DNA of 64,000 nt, from positions 32,597,235-32,661,234 of the forward strand of contig OZ005689.1 in assembly GCA_963930775.1 (NCBI GenBank), read 5' to 3'. The translations under genes were made by a program, and so were the position numbers. Below, in pieces: positions 22,166 to 33,386 of this stretch. The notes beneath the pieces are model-generated. The model did not search any database, had not been told where the DNA came from, and saw nothing but the letters and a program-made list of their open reading frames with translations. Every line of letters starts with the position of its first letter. Position 1 is the stretch's first letter. The stretch is from Cliona cf. orientalis. Lineage: Eukaryota; Porifera; Demospongiae; Clionaida; Clionaidae.

Positions 22166-23458
22166 AAACTCAAGCACTGAAACCCCATCTGACCTAATGT
22201 GGAGGCTATGCAAAGTTCTATCTTTGACTAACACGACAGTGAAAGTATTATCAAGAGCTACTGGCCACAAACAAGTAAAACTGCAAGCTTTATTACTAAA
22301 CTTTATAAATAATTTCATTAACTCACTTGAGGAAAGAGAGAAGAGAAGAAGAAAGAGGCCACAGAGAGGGGCGGATGCAAACTATCTTCCCATCACTGAT
22401 ATCAGCACACTATGCCTGAATGGAAGGAATGTGATGGATCATGTATGTCCATACATGTATTGGTTTACTAAAAGAAAGCTGTATACACACTGAACTACAA
22501 ACGCTGGCCTCATCCCCAGGCTCCCCGATCTTTTCAAAGTATAGTACAGAATGCTTCAAGGGAGCAATCAAGTGCTTGATACCCTGCGCGCATGCGCAAG
22601 ATGTAAAGTAATCAGTCGTGTCCTTGTCAACAAGATATTACGGCACCTGTGTGAGCTGTAAGAATAAATCTGTCAATTTTGAAAAAAATACTTGAATTGA
22701 GTGGTAAGACCTACAAGTCACAAATAGTGCATCTGGGTCATTCCATGTCAAATCAACACGCAAAATGGACGCCCGTCACAGATTTTGCCAAAACTTGGTG
22801 AGCACATACTTTACCCTAAGTGATGAATTGGTGCGGAATTTTAGCCCCTGAACTTGTATGGTTTCTGAGTTACAAGCATTTTAACTTTTCCAATTTGGCA
22901 GGATTTTGCTTGTACGCACTAACTTTGATGGACTGTAACTCGGATATGCTTCAGTTTTGAGAAGTGGGACAGCAATTTTCTGAAAGTACGTGAAATATAC
23001 TTTTCAGCGATATGCTTAATTAGATTAAAATAATTAATCTACTTAATTAAGATCAGTGAAAATATCGATTTAATTAAATTTGTAATTTCGAGAAAAAGGA
23101 TTTTTAGATATTTTTCATTTTCGGTCGACAACTTCCTTCACTATCTGGCTTTATGTGGTACGAGTTTTGTTTTGGGACGGCAGTGGGATCAGGAGATATT
23201 GAAGTAGTTGTTACAGCCACCCTGGTAAGGTTGTACATGAATGTAATGTGTGTCAGGTTCAATTGAAGGTCTACACTTCAATTAAAGAAAGATCTAGACT
23301 TCATTCATTATATTATTATTTGTATAGTGCTTTGCTGTCCATCTCCTAGCAACAGACTGTATTGTGACCACCAAGGTCACAATCTTGCCATATAAAATAG
23401 TGTACTTGGACAGCAAAATAGTTCCAGCCACCATGCATGGCTGTAACTATTATTTGCA

Positions 23459-23655
23459 GGTTGGTTATCTACTGTGCTTTGCAGGTCAGCTGTCCAGGAG
23501 GAATAGGCAATAGGCAGCTGGAGATGTCACTGTGTAAACTGTTAGCCTCTAGACAGCCTAACCTAATTAAACACATGATATCCACTGCCTATTTCCCTTA
23601 TCCACTGGACAACTGACCTGAAAAGCACAGTAGTAACTTATTACTAACCAACCAG
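23459..23655. mobile_element. Fold-back insertion inside the long-TIR transposon
   Basis: GGTTGGTTATCTACTGTGCT at the left is inverted at the right as AGCACAGTAGTAACTTATTAC..AACCAACC; inner GGTCAGCTGTCCAG pairs with CTGGACAACTGACC. It separates the left inverted repeat from the transposase. Confidence 0.6.
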
Positions 23656-23696
23656 AAGTGTCAAAAAAGTAGATTTGCAGTTGTTGATCTGTTGTA

Positions 23697-25912
23697 ATGG
23701 CTCAGCCAGAGTGGAAGAGTACTTGCTGCAACCACTAAAATGTATGTGGTCACACGTCCAAGCAGAAGAATCTTAGACCTGTTTCCAAGTGGATGTGTGA
23801 GAAGGCCCCTCATATTTCAATCGGTGCACGTATTTGTGACTCTTGTAGGAAGAAGCTAAGCAGAGCCTTCATACCCGGATGTACATGCAGAAGATTCCTC
23901 ACTGCAGCAACCATCATCACTTGAAGATTCTTCTATACAGCCATCTTTCTTTGAAGACTCCCAGCCATCATCAGCTTCACTGGCATTGGCAAATCAGTGC
24001 TTGAAAGAGAGTGGTAAGACACCAATTACGAAGAGAAAGCTAAGAACGAGAAAGTATGCCAAAAAGAAGCTGGATGAGGTTACTTCTATGATGGAGAAAC
24101 TTGTTATTGGGGAAGATTCAAAATCAGTGAAAGAAGCATCCGAGTACAAATACTGACGATATTACCGCAGAGTTGGTCAATTAGAAAAATTGAAACAGAG
24201 TTTGGTGTGTCGAATTTCATGGCCCGGACTGCCAAGAAGCTAGTCAGAGAGAAAGGCATCCTCTCTACTCCTAACCCCAAGCTAAGCCATTCTATTACCG
24301 AGACCAAGGTAGATCTTGTTATCAGAGTTTCTATGAAAGCGATGAATCCAGCCGCCTGATGCCAGGAATGAAGGACTTCGTTTCCGTTAAACAACCAGAT
24401 GGGAAAAGGGTGCACATTCAGAAATGGCTTATTTTGAGCAATTGGCGAGAGCTAAACATCCTACTGCAAGTATTGGTTTCTCCAAATTTGCTGAGCTCCG
24501 ACCAAAGCACTGCATCTTAGCTGGTGCAAGTGGTACCCACTCTGTGTGTGTTTGTACCATCCACCAAAACGTCAAGTTAATGCTGCACACTTTGAAGCTA
24601 CCTTCACCATTCACCACTTATCAAGAGTGCTTAGCCTGGCTGACATGCAATCCTGCCACTCCAGGCTGTCATCTTGGTTCTTGCTCTTCTTGCCCTGGAG
24701 TTGACAATTTGAAATCGCGTCTTATGAGTCTTCTAGATGACAACTTGATTGACTGCGTTGTTTATAAACAGTGGACAAGCGTTGACAGATCAACTCTTGA
24801 AACTGTTTCTCAGCCTGCCGATGAATTTGTTGAATCTTTCGGCAGTAGGCTGGAGGCTCTACTGACACACTCCTTCACTGCCAAGCAGCAAAGTCAGTTC
24901 TACAGTGAAACGAAGACTTCTCCACCACCAGGGGTGTTTGTGGTTTCAGCAGAGTTCTCTGAGAACTATGCATTTGTTCTTCAAGATGCAGCTCAAGGAT
25001 ATCACTGGAATAATGCTCAAGCCACAGTACACCCTTTCGTGATCTACTACACCGATTCGAGCAGCACAAATCACCTCAATTTTGTTGTGATATCAGAATG
25101 TTTACGTCACGATACAATTGCAGTTTATCTCTTCCAAAAGAATCTGATTGCCTTCTTGAAGAAACAGTGTTCCACTATCACAAAGATAATCTACTTCTCT
25201 GATGGTGCTGCTTCGCAGTACAAGAATCGCAAGAACTTCCTCAACCTGTGTAACCACCAAGCTGACTTTGGAATTGAAGCGGAGTGGCACTTCTCAGCTA
25301 CCTCTCATGGGAAGAGTGCATGCGATGGGCTTGGTGAGCAAGCTTACAGCATCCCTATGAACATCAGATTATGACTCCGTTTCAACTCTATCAGTGGGCC
25401 ATGGAAAATGTTCCAGGAGTTCATTTCTGTTACTGTAGCACTGAAGAGTATGAGAGGCAGAAGATTTTCTTACAAATTAGGTTTGAACAAACAAAAACAA
25501 TTCCTGGTACGCGCAAACTGCATTCTTTCATTCCAATTTCCAAAGACACATTAAGGACCAGAATCTATTCCTCTTCCATCATCACAAGAGAAGATCGTGT
25601 TACCAAGCTACCAGGTGATCTGGAACTGGAGGAAGTTTCCGGATTTGTTACATGTTCATACAATAGTGAGTGGTGGTTAGGATGTGTTCTAGAGACACAC
25701 ACTGAGGAAGTACAGGTATCCTTGACTTTGCTTCACCCACCTGGTCCTTCTCGTTCATTATTATAAATACCCTGATGTACCAGTGATTGTCACTTTGCCT
25801 CTTACTGAGATACTAATTAAAGTTTGCCCCCGTAGTCGAACAGGACGTGTTTATACCCTCATTCAGAAAGAGATTAAAACTGCAGTGGACAAATTTGAAA
25901 TTAGAACACTTT
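23697..25912 (+). pseudogene. Broken transposase of the long-TIR transposon
   Basis: The coding sequence is readable but split over several frames. An N-terminal Cys cluster comes first (TCCNH, stop, CGH, then VSKWMCEKAPHISIGARICD and SCRKKLSRAF). Then come SGKTPITKRKLRTRKYAKKK, ILTILPQSWSIRKIETEFGV, VSNFMARTAKKLVREKGIL, SRLMPGMKDFVSVKQ, ILAGASGTHSVCVCTIHQN, IIYFSDGAASQYKNRKNF and WHFSATSHGKSACDGLG, ending TGRVYTLIQKEIKTAVDKF. The D-G and S-H-G-K blocks look like a DDE nuclease core found in many uncharacterised cnidarian and sponge proteins. There are at least three frameshifts and several stops. The longest intact piece is 24424-25374. Confidence 0.7.
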
Positions 25913-26577
25913 AACTTATTGTCTCTATTGCACGTTTTGTTTTGTCAATGTATTCTCTATTATGTCCGTGTCAATGTGCTTCAGTGTACTTACCTTACCT
26001 TGCATAACTACTTCAATATCTCCTGATCCCACTGCCGTCCCAAAACAAAACTCGTACCACATAATGCCAGATAGTGAAGGAAGTTGTCGACCGAAAATGG
26101 TAAATACCTAAAAATCCTTTTTCTCGAAACCACAAATTTAATTAAATGGATATTATCACTGATCTTAATTAAGTAGATTAATTATTTTAATCTAATTAAG
26201 CATATCGCTGAAAAGCACATTTCACGTACTTTCAGAAAATTGCTGTCCCACTTCTCAAAACTGAAGCATATCCGAGTTACAGTCAATCAAAGTTAGTGCG
26301 TACAAGCAAAATCTTGCCAAATTTGAAAATTTTAAATGCTTGCAACTCAGAAACTATACAAGTTTAGGGGCTAAAATTCCACACCAACTCATCACTTAGG
26401 GTAAGATATGTGCTCACCAAGTTTCGGCAAAATCTGTGACGGGCGTCCATTTTGTGTGTTGATTTGACATGGAATGACCCATCTTGGTTGGCCATTGTAG
26501 CCATGCTTACTGACCGTGCCCAGGAGCAGCGCATGCATTTATGCATGTTTCAGAGAACTTCTTGATTGGGTAGTCAT

Positions 26578-26607
26578 AATTATTGATAGCTACAAGCTAG
26601 ATCTTGT
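26578..26607 (+). repeat. 30-bp inverted repeat, left of the Penelope-like element
   Basis: The sequence beginning AATTATTGATAGCTACAAGC is found inverted and identical at 28723-28752. Together they bracket the reverse-transcriptase ORF. Confidence 0.85.
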
Positions 26608-28598
26608 GTGCTGCAGTGCAGAAAGCACCCCAACCAGAGAGAAATCTCACTGCCCAACAACTTAAAGCTGTAGGGTCACTAAAGAAGAAGAGACAGTCCA
26701 TCGTCATCCTCAAAGCAGACAAGGGCAATGCTACAATCGTGATGAATAGGGAAGAATACCACAGGAAATGCGTAGCGTTGCTCCAGCCACCCACCTACAC
26801 CACGCTGAAGACTCAGAAGATTGAGAGGAAAGTGCTGGAAGTCCTGAAAGAGTTGAAGAATGAAGGAGTGATCAACAAACCCATGTTTGAGAGATTGAGA
26901 CCAACTTCAAGCAAGGCCCCTTGGTTCTACGGATTACCAAAAATCCATAAACCCGAGACCCCCTTGAGACCTATTGTTTCAGCAATAGGCTCTCCTACTT
27001 ACAGCCTGGCCAAGTTTGTAACATCAATCATCTCTCCCCTTGCAGGTACAACTTCCTCCTTTGTCAAGAATTCTAAGCACTTCACTGAAATGATATCTGA
27101 AGAGAGCGTAAACAGAGATGAAGTGATGGTAAATTTTGATGTTAAGTCTCTGTTTACCAATGTTCCTGTAGGTGAGGCCTTGGATGTCATCCACGAAAAG
27201 CTGATAGCAGATGACACACTCGCGGAGAGGACAGCACTATCACCACCTCAGATCACCAAGCTCCTCCAGATCTGTCTTAGAACCACCTACTTTTTGTACC
27301 AGGAACAGTACTATGAACAGAAAGACGGCACCGCAATGGGTTCCCCTGTATCTCCGGTGGTGGCAAACATCTTTATGGAACACATTGAAGAACGAGCCAT
27401 CAGATCATCACCGCATCCAATTAGATTTTGGAGAAGATACGTGGATGACACCTTCAGTTTCCTTAGCAAGTCGTCGGTTGAAGAAGTTCAGAAACACCTG
27501 AACAGTGTGTCACCGGCAATCCAATTTACAGTGGAGAAAGAAACAGATAACCAGCTCCCATTCCTTGACGTACTAGCGATGAGGGACGAGGGTGAAAAGC
27601 TGAAAACCACAGTGTACAGAAAGAAAACCCACACCAAAAGATATCTCCCCTTCCACTCTTACCACGGAATGCAGGCCAAAGCCAACTCAGTGAGAACTCT
27701 GATGAAGAGAGCACATGACCTGATGTCGGACCAACACCTCTTGAAGGACGAATTACACCATGTACAGGGGGTGCTGAAATGCAATGGATACCCCAAAGGT
27801 TTTGTGAGGAAGTACAGGGTCCAACACCGAGAAGAGAAAGAAAAGAAGAGTGAGGATGACGATGAAGAAAACAAGCTACTGTCAACAGCAAAGATTCCAT
27901 ATATAAAAGGCCTGAGTGAGGAGATAAGGAGGATCTTAGGAGAATACAAAATCAGAACAGTGTTTAGGACGACAGAGACCCTAGGCCGGATCCTGACGAA
28001 AGTCAAAGACCCGACTCCACCGGAAGAAAGACCAGGTATTGTGTATAAGATTAAGTGCATTTGTGGTGACTTTTACATAGGTGAAACTGGAAGAAGTCTA
28101 ACAGCTAGGATGAAGGAGCACAGGGCAGCCTGCAGACTTGCAGCCTTCGAGAGATCTGCAGTAGCTGAGCACGCCTGGCAAGCCGGCCATGAGATAGAGT
28201 GGGATGACGTCGAGATACTGGACACAGCGACAGACTTGCAGGAGAGGAAAGTGAAAGAAGCAGTATACATCAGATTAGCTCCAAAGGGGTTGAAGATGAA
28301 TAGGGATGAAGGGAAAGAGCTCTCCCCCCTTTGGATCAGGACCATCTCGCAAGCTCGGAAGAAGCCGCCCCACGAACCACACCCCCCGAGAGAACCGCGG
28401 CCAAGAGACAACAGGCCACCGCTCAGAGTCAGACGACGGGCTCCTACCACGTCACCGGCTCCACAACAACCGACTCCACCCGAAGGACCGCCACCAGCAG
28501 TCAGGAGACCTACTCCATCCTTAAGAAGAAGCAAGTGGTTAGCGTCGACCACGCCCCAAGTAGCGTCGGACACGCCCACCGTAGAACTGACTATTTAA
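26604..28598 (+). CDS. Penelope-like retroelement: reverse transcriptase plus GIY-YIG endonuclease
   Basis: The frame is open for about 664 residues with no stop, but a TAG lies just upstream and the first ATG is near residue 47, so the 5' end is truncated or uses another start. RT motifs in order: KADKGNATIVMN (near 37), WFYGLPKIHKP (107), NFDVKSLFTNVP (177, catalytic Asp), GTAMGSPVSPVVANIF (242), YVDDTF (279, catalytic Asp pair) and NQLPFLDVL (315). A GIY-YIG nuclease follows at 478-560 with GIVYKIKCICGDFYIGETG, the Arg in ARMKEHR and the Glu in KVKEAVYI. The tail is rich in Pro and Arg. RT plus GIY-YIG defines the endonuclease-bearing Penelope-like elements, which prime reverse transcription at a nick. 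The intact length suggests a young copy. Confidence 0.93.
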   Translation: MCAAVQKAPQPERNLTAQQLKAVGSLKKKRQSIVILKADKGNATIVMNREEYHRKCVALLQPPTYTTLKTQKIERKVLEVLKELKNEGVINKPMFERLRPTSSKAPWFYGLPKIHKPETPLRPIVSAIGSPTYSLAKFVTSIISPLAGTTSSFVKNSKHFTEMISEESVNRDEVMVNFDVKSLFTNVPVGEALDVIHEKLIADDTLAERTALSPPQITKLLQICLRTTYFLYQEQYYEQKDGTAMGSPVSPVVANIFMEHIEERAIRSSPHPIRFWRRYVDDTFSFLSKSSVEEVQKHLNSVSPAIQFTVEKETDNQLPFLDVLAMRDEGEKLKTTVYRKKTHTKRYLPFHSYHGMQAKANSVRTLMKRAHDLMSDQHLLKDELHHVQGVLKCNGYPKGFVRKYRVQHREEKEKKSEDDDEENKLLSTAKIPYIKGLSEEIRRILGEYKIRTVFRTTETLGRILTKVKDPTPPEERPGIVYKIKCICGDFYIGETGRSLTARMKEHRAACRLAAFERSAVAEHAWQAGHEIEWDDVEILDTATDLQERKVKEAVYIRLAPKGLKMNRDEGKELSPLWIRTISQARKKPPHEPHPPREPRPRDNRPPLRVRRRAPTTSPAPQQPTPPEGPPPAVRRPTPSLRRSKWLASTTPQVASDTPTVELTI

Positions 28599-28631
28599 GA
28601 ACTGTACACTTGTAGTTCTGCATATTTTGCC

Positions 28632-28662
28632 CTGAGGAAGACTGCAGTATAGCAGTCGAAAC
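28632..28662 (+). ncRNA. Hammerhead-like motif in the 3' part of the Penelope-like element
   Basis: CTGAGGA is followed by a perfect 6-bp hairpin (GACTGC, loop AGTATA, GCAGTC) and then GAAAC. This is the CUGANGA - stem II - GAAA order of a hammerhead core, and hammerhead ribozymes are known in the terminal repeats of Penelope-like elements. One extra A precedes the stem, and I could not identify stems I and III or the cleavage triplet. Confidence 0.4.
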
Positions 28663-28722
28663 TGTAGGCATTATGATGAATTATTATTTTTCATTTGAGA
28701 GAAATAATGCCAGATTGGTGTA

Positions 28723-28752
28723 ACAAGATCTAGCTTGTAGCTATCAATAATT
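28723..28752 (-). repeat. 30-bp inverted repeat, right of the Penelope-like element
   Basis: Inverted, identical partner of 26578-26607. Penelope-like copies often carry an inverted partial copy of their terminal repeat, which fits this arrangement. Confidence 0.85.
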
Positions 28753-30460
28753 TATGCATGTTCTTTCTGTTCTTGTACAATCGTCCTAGGTAAAGGTCGT
28801 CTTCAGCATTATGTCAAGGCGTGCGGGGTATGTCCTCTGTTTTGCCAATCCAATCAGTGTCCATAAATCTTCAAATTTCAGGCTTGTATAGCTCAGCACC
28901 AAAGAGTGAGCCACTAATCCCCCACTACCTGCCTACTCCTGTGGTGTAACATGTCCCCCCCCTCACCCAAGCGAATACACGTAGTTTACGATATAAAAAC
29001 TTATTATGCTGACATAAATTTACGTTCCTAGTTCTCTGACCCGGCTGCCAAAAGGCATAGCGGGACAGTCCATCGATAGCCCATCCCTTGCGATGCGCTA
29101 TCCCGCTAGACTATCATCTTGGTACTTCGGCACACAGTCACGTTCTGAGATTACAGTACTAAGGTAGGTAACTTACCTAACAACTGCCTAACTGCCACCA
29201 GACTGTTGAGTACTTTGACCCAGGCCGTGCGTCAATTTGTGCAATTGCGCGTGCGCAAACCTGATCCTATAACCCCGCCCACCTAGTTATCAATAGTTAC
29301 AGCGTCACATCTGCGCACGTGCACGAAGGCGCCGCGCACGCAGTGCAGTGCGGCTATGGTACTTTTAAAAGTGACGACCCTAACCTCCGAAAATCTCTTC
29401 TACTGGACTTGCAGAAGATGAGAGTGCCGTGTTGTTAACAAGCTAGTTGAGACGATCTAAAAGGTATATTTTCGGATGAATTTGGTCAATATCCACCCAC
29501 GCATTTTTACTCAATCAAGATCGGACCTTAACCCTTTAATGACCAATATTGACGGTACCCGGAAACGCGTAAGCGTAACGACCGAATATTTTATGAGCGC
29601 GTGACCTACTCGTGACCGAGGTCGGGTGGGGTCGAACGATCAGTTGCCTCATGGATGTCTTTTGCTCTGAGGCCTTGCTATTGAAGCGGCGGAGAGAGGA
29701 TACCCCGAAGAAGGATTGAGTAACACGTAGAAGTCCTTCCTTGGTGATCGTGAAGTAAAAAGAAGCGGTATGAATCGAAAACGGTAAGCGATAATAAACT
29801 TACTATAACGGGGGGCGATACTTCAGCCAAGAGTGCATGATCAGACTCGCTAGTAAGCCCCTCCCTATTTATAAAGTCGTTATTGTATAGATATCATGCC
29901 ATTTTTGCTCACCAAAGAGTTCCTTATAGTTTTGTGACAAGAAATACTTGTCAGCTGTACAACATGTATTATTGAGGTCAGAGTACATGCATGCATAATA
30001 ATATGATACAAAAGGGAGGAGCAGATGGAGAGGGGAGGGGAGTGAGAGAGAGAGAGAGAGAGGGAGAGAAGGTAAGAGAGAGATGGATAAAGTTCTTGGC
30101 AACACTGATAATTTTAGTCCACATGATTAAAGTGGCAAATATATCTGAATAGCCACTTAAAATGGGAAAATTGTATTCTGATGATTAGGATAGTGCCATA
30201 TTTTGTTTCATCTGCTCTAGATTAAGTGTAAAAGCCCATGTATATTATTAAAATAGCTACTAGGTATGGTATCTCCGCAAATGCTGGTTCTGAGACTTGT
30301 CTTGCTGGTCGGGTAATTTGACGTGTAAATGCTGGTCGGACCAGCGAGATGAGGGTCACTTGAGAGGTATGCAGAGGCGTGTATGCATGTACATACATAC
30401 ATACATGTATACGAATATCTACAACTTTAGACTACAACTTTAGATGTACATGTATCATAC
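28753..30460. other. Stretch without a recognised gene
   Basis: It contains inverted GCGGGA / TCCCGC motifs at 29058-29115 and a GA microsatellite at 30040-30075. A short plus-strand peptide begins at an ATG near 29652 (MDVFCSEALLLKRRREDTPK) and stops after about 22 codons. Nothing here can be assigned. Confidence 0.45.
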
Positions 30461-32925
30461 CTCACCTTGACCAACTTCATCTGCAACCATGACCGTAATT
30501 AACTTGAACCCATAGGTATTGGTACCATAGATAGCATCCACACAGAATATTGGCAGCATACTGTTGATAGCAATCCTTCTGAAACTGTCTGCATGGCAAA
30601 TACAAAATACTCCTTTGGTAGTGATGAGTAGCTTGGATTACTATCATGTTGCCATTTGTAGAGAAGAATGGGGTTGTATGGCTCCTTTTGCAACTTATTG
30701 ACGAACATGTCGACAGAGACAGCATCTTTTCGATTTCGAATGATGGTTAGGTCCTTGACCTTCACACGCACATTAGTGATGTCCTGTCTAGTCATAAAAT
30801 TTAATGTTTCCTTGTGGATTCATTTTGAATCTGCCCTTTTACTCCTGTGTCCCACATCTGACCTAATATCTGTGATTACATGTACAATTTGTGTAGCTGT
30901 ATTGTATACCACATAGCCAGAAATTTTCACCATGAGAAAAATTTCACCACACAGCATGCTCTCATTTTGTGAACATTTCATCCTATGAATGGTTGTGAAG
31001 AGATTGTGATTTTAGTGAAATGTGATGCTAAGATAGCTGGGTTTGGTGAAATTTTTATCCAGCGAAAATTTTGGCTATAATAATATTTTATGGCAATAAT
31101 ATTATATTTATACCTTCCATTATCCTTTCAGGTGGGATACCATTTGCGAGGTTTAGTGCGATTTCCTCTCGTGTACTGGGAAGGTAAGCATCCTCTGATG
31201 GTCCTGGCTGATTTGTATGAGCTGTCACGTATGTAAGCTCAACATGGCCATCCCCATATACACTGGCATACATGCATGCATGCGCGAGATGCATACCGTA
31301 AAGTCTGGTTAATAAGCGCATGCGCTTATCACTCTGCTCTGGGTGGCAAGGAAATATGTGCCTATTAGACGATGTGCGCTTAATAGAGAGTGACGTTTTG
31401 GCCCGGCCCACTACCAGCACGTTCGAGCCCTCAATCACAAAGCTAGCAAGTTATGAACACAGCGATTCTTGGACTAAGCTCTGTAATAGTTCATGGGAGT
31501 ATGATCGGAAGCCATCGCTGGAAGAAAACCGTGGAAAAATAGCCAACTTCTTTGGCGAGACTCGCTTCGGTCAAGGTCAAGAGTCCGAACCCGTCTCAGT
31601 GGAACATAGCAGGGTTGAGTATATAGTCGATCTCGTGCAGCTGGCTACCCGAAAATAGGTTGATAAATTAGTTCTAGCCATATAGGGCATGGAACACTCT
31701 TGATCGAACGATGACTATTACTGTCGTCTTTATTGGGCGCATGCGCTTATTAGACGATGCTTAACAACAGGAAGGAAGCATGCACTTAATAAGCGTGTGC
31801 GCTTATAACCAGACTTTACGGTATATCTTCAAGCTTCCGTGATGGTTTTTGATTTGGTCGACATTTATCTGTTAGTCGAGGTGTTTTGCATTTCCTATAG
31901 TCTCCATCACGACAGCAAACTAGACACACCCTTTCAGTTAGCCCTGGTTTATACCAGTGATAAATTAACAGTATCTAATATCAAGGGCTGGCCCTCGCTA
32001 TAATTCTGCTAGCATACCTTCTTTACTGTTGCTTGGCCGATACCTCTTCTCTGTTGTATAGTATGTATGAGTTTGTTCCTCCTCTTTTTCCTTCCAAGGG
32101 CAAATTTAAACCACGAATCAAACGTTAGTTCCTTGACTCCTGCATAAAAGCTAGTCATGCATGCTTGTGATACTCTGCTACCATCAAATATGCCTCTAAC
32201 TTTATTGTACATTACCAAGTTGCTTTCATGTTCAATTTCACAGTGCACCTTCAGCTGATTGAAAGTATGAAAGGAGGCGTCATCACAGCATGGACACTTG
32301 AAATGATTCTTTTATTTGGATTGTTCAATATTGTGTTCTGTTTTCAAATGAGCTGTTAGCCGATCCTTTCGAGAGTATCCTTTTGAACATTTATTGCACA
32401 TATATGCTATCTCTTTTTGTATTATGTGTGTAGGGTCATAGATAATTAAGACTGCGTAGGGTGAGCCTGAATGTGCATGCTTAATTGTGTGTACTCTTGA
32501 TCTACCTGAACTTGAGATGCTGATTCACTACAAATGGGGTCCTCATCGTTATCAATCTCAGAGCTGGCCTGATCACTGACTTGCTCGTTCTCTTGCTCTG
32601 CCATCTACTCTCATGTATACTCCGAGTCGATCTCCTATATAGCACACGTCAAATTTCCCGCCAGTACGTGTTTGGTAAGGGTCGTAAAGGGATGTCCCTG
32701 CTCATTATCGTAACTCCGGGTTTCGGGTATATAATGCAATTCTTAGAATTCTCTACCTAGATACAGCTAGATTCATCGAACTACTGTACGTTCGCTCACC
32801 TTTTTAGCTTCTTGGGCATCTAAGAACAATCGGCTGTCGTCAACAACAAAATTCAACTCTTGCTCGATCTTTACGTTCATTTCCAATGGCTCCGTCCAGG
32901 TCCATTTAATTGATTTCCGGATCAT
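30461..32925 (-). pseudogene. Mutator-like (MULE) transposase with C2H2 fingers, decayed and truncated
   Basis: Minus-strand exons in order. 32925-32800 ends VDDSRLFLDAQEAKK with a good donor. One near 32603 begins MAEQENEQVSDQASSEIDND. The next reads two C2H2 fingers (CNKCSKGYSRKDRLTAHLKT and CPCCDDASFHTFNQLKVHCE) separated by a TAA, then LTFDSWFKFALGRKKRRN. About 31937-31822 reads CLVCCRDGDYRKCKTPRL. After a MITE inside this exon it continues YGDGHVELTYVTAHTNQPGP and REEIALNLANGIPPERIME. The last, to 30461, reads RQDITNVRVKVKDL, NPILLYKWQHD, LPKEYFVFAMQT, then after a frameshift FCVDAIYGTNTYGFKLITVM and VADEVGQGE. The VDAIYGTN and ADE blocks are the first part of a MULE catalytic domain. 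The C-terminal half is missing. Confidence 0.75.
31296..31821. mobile_element. MITE inserted in a MULE exon
   Basis: Termini CCGTAAAGTCTGGTT and AACCAGACTTTACGG, extended by inverted AATAAGCGCATGCGCTTAT-like sequence, are flanked by TA (31294-31295 and 31822-31823). Removing it rejoins the MULE reading from KPSRKLED to the ASVYGDGHVEL segment. The 112-residue frame inside it (31320-31658) resembles no family. Confidence 0.85.
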
Positions 32926-33386
32926 GCGTAGTATGCGGAAACGCCATACGCGTGCATAGCAACGCCTTTGGACCGTAATTTCTTGATTATTGAGGGTGTG
33001 GCGCGATCGCAAACAAAGCGCTGTATCTCCACAACGAAGCGCATGATCGGTCTAGAACTTGAACGCGAGTTAGCTCTATGGTAGAGCTTATCATAGATGC
33101 ATCAAACTCAATTTTCACAAAAAAATTCCATATGGCGGGTTTTAATTTACTAGTATTCTGCTAGTGGTACTCTCCTTCCAGCCGAAGTATGAAACCCTCA
33201 GCAGTCTTCGCATCAGGTTATCCAGAATGTTGAATGTGAATCTAAAGTATAAAATTCCTGTAGTGATATTGACAATATGGACATTTTCTAACCTGCCCAA
33301 CCAGCCAAGATCTTTCATGATCTTCAGCTCAATGCTGCTAAACTGTCACTAGCCACTGTCATCTAGCTGATCCACACCAAGTGTGC

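Larger units (their letters stand above)
22735..26480 (+). mobile_element. DNA transposon with 475-bp terminal inverted repeats, 4-bp duplication
   Basis: Long inverted repeats at 22735-23209 and 26006-26480 begin GGGTCATTCCATGTC. ATCT is duplicated immediately outside (22731-22734 and 26481-26484). The body holds a broken transposase gene (23697-25912) and a fold-back insertion (about 23459-23655). The 4-bp duplication, G-rich end and long inverted repeats suit the Sola superfamily as I recall it, but I could not check the transposase against Sola families. Inverted-repeat divergence of roughly 8-10 percent by eye indicates an old insertion. Confidence 0.85.

Noticed and set aside
27211..28615. 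Additional plus and minus frames overlapping the Penelope-like ORF
   Set aside because: They are shadows of the reverse-transcriptase/GIY-YIG frame, which alone carries conserved motifs.
31320..31658. 112-residue frame as a gene
   Set aside because: It lies wholly inside a TA-flanked MITE, uses the MITE end as its start and matches no family.
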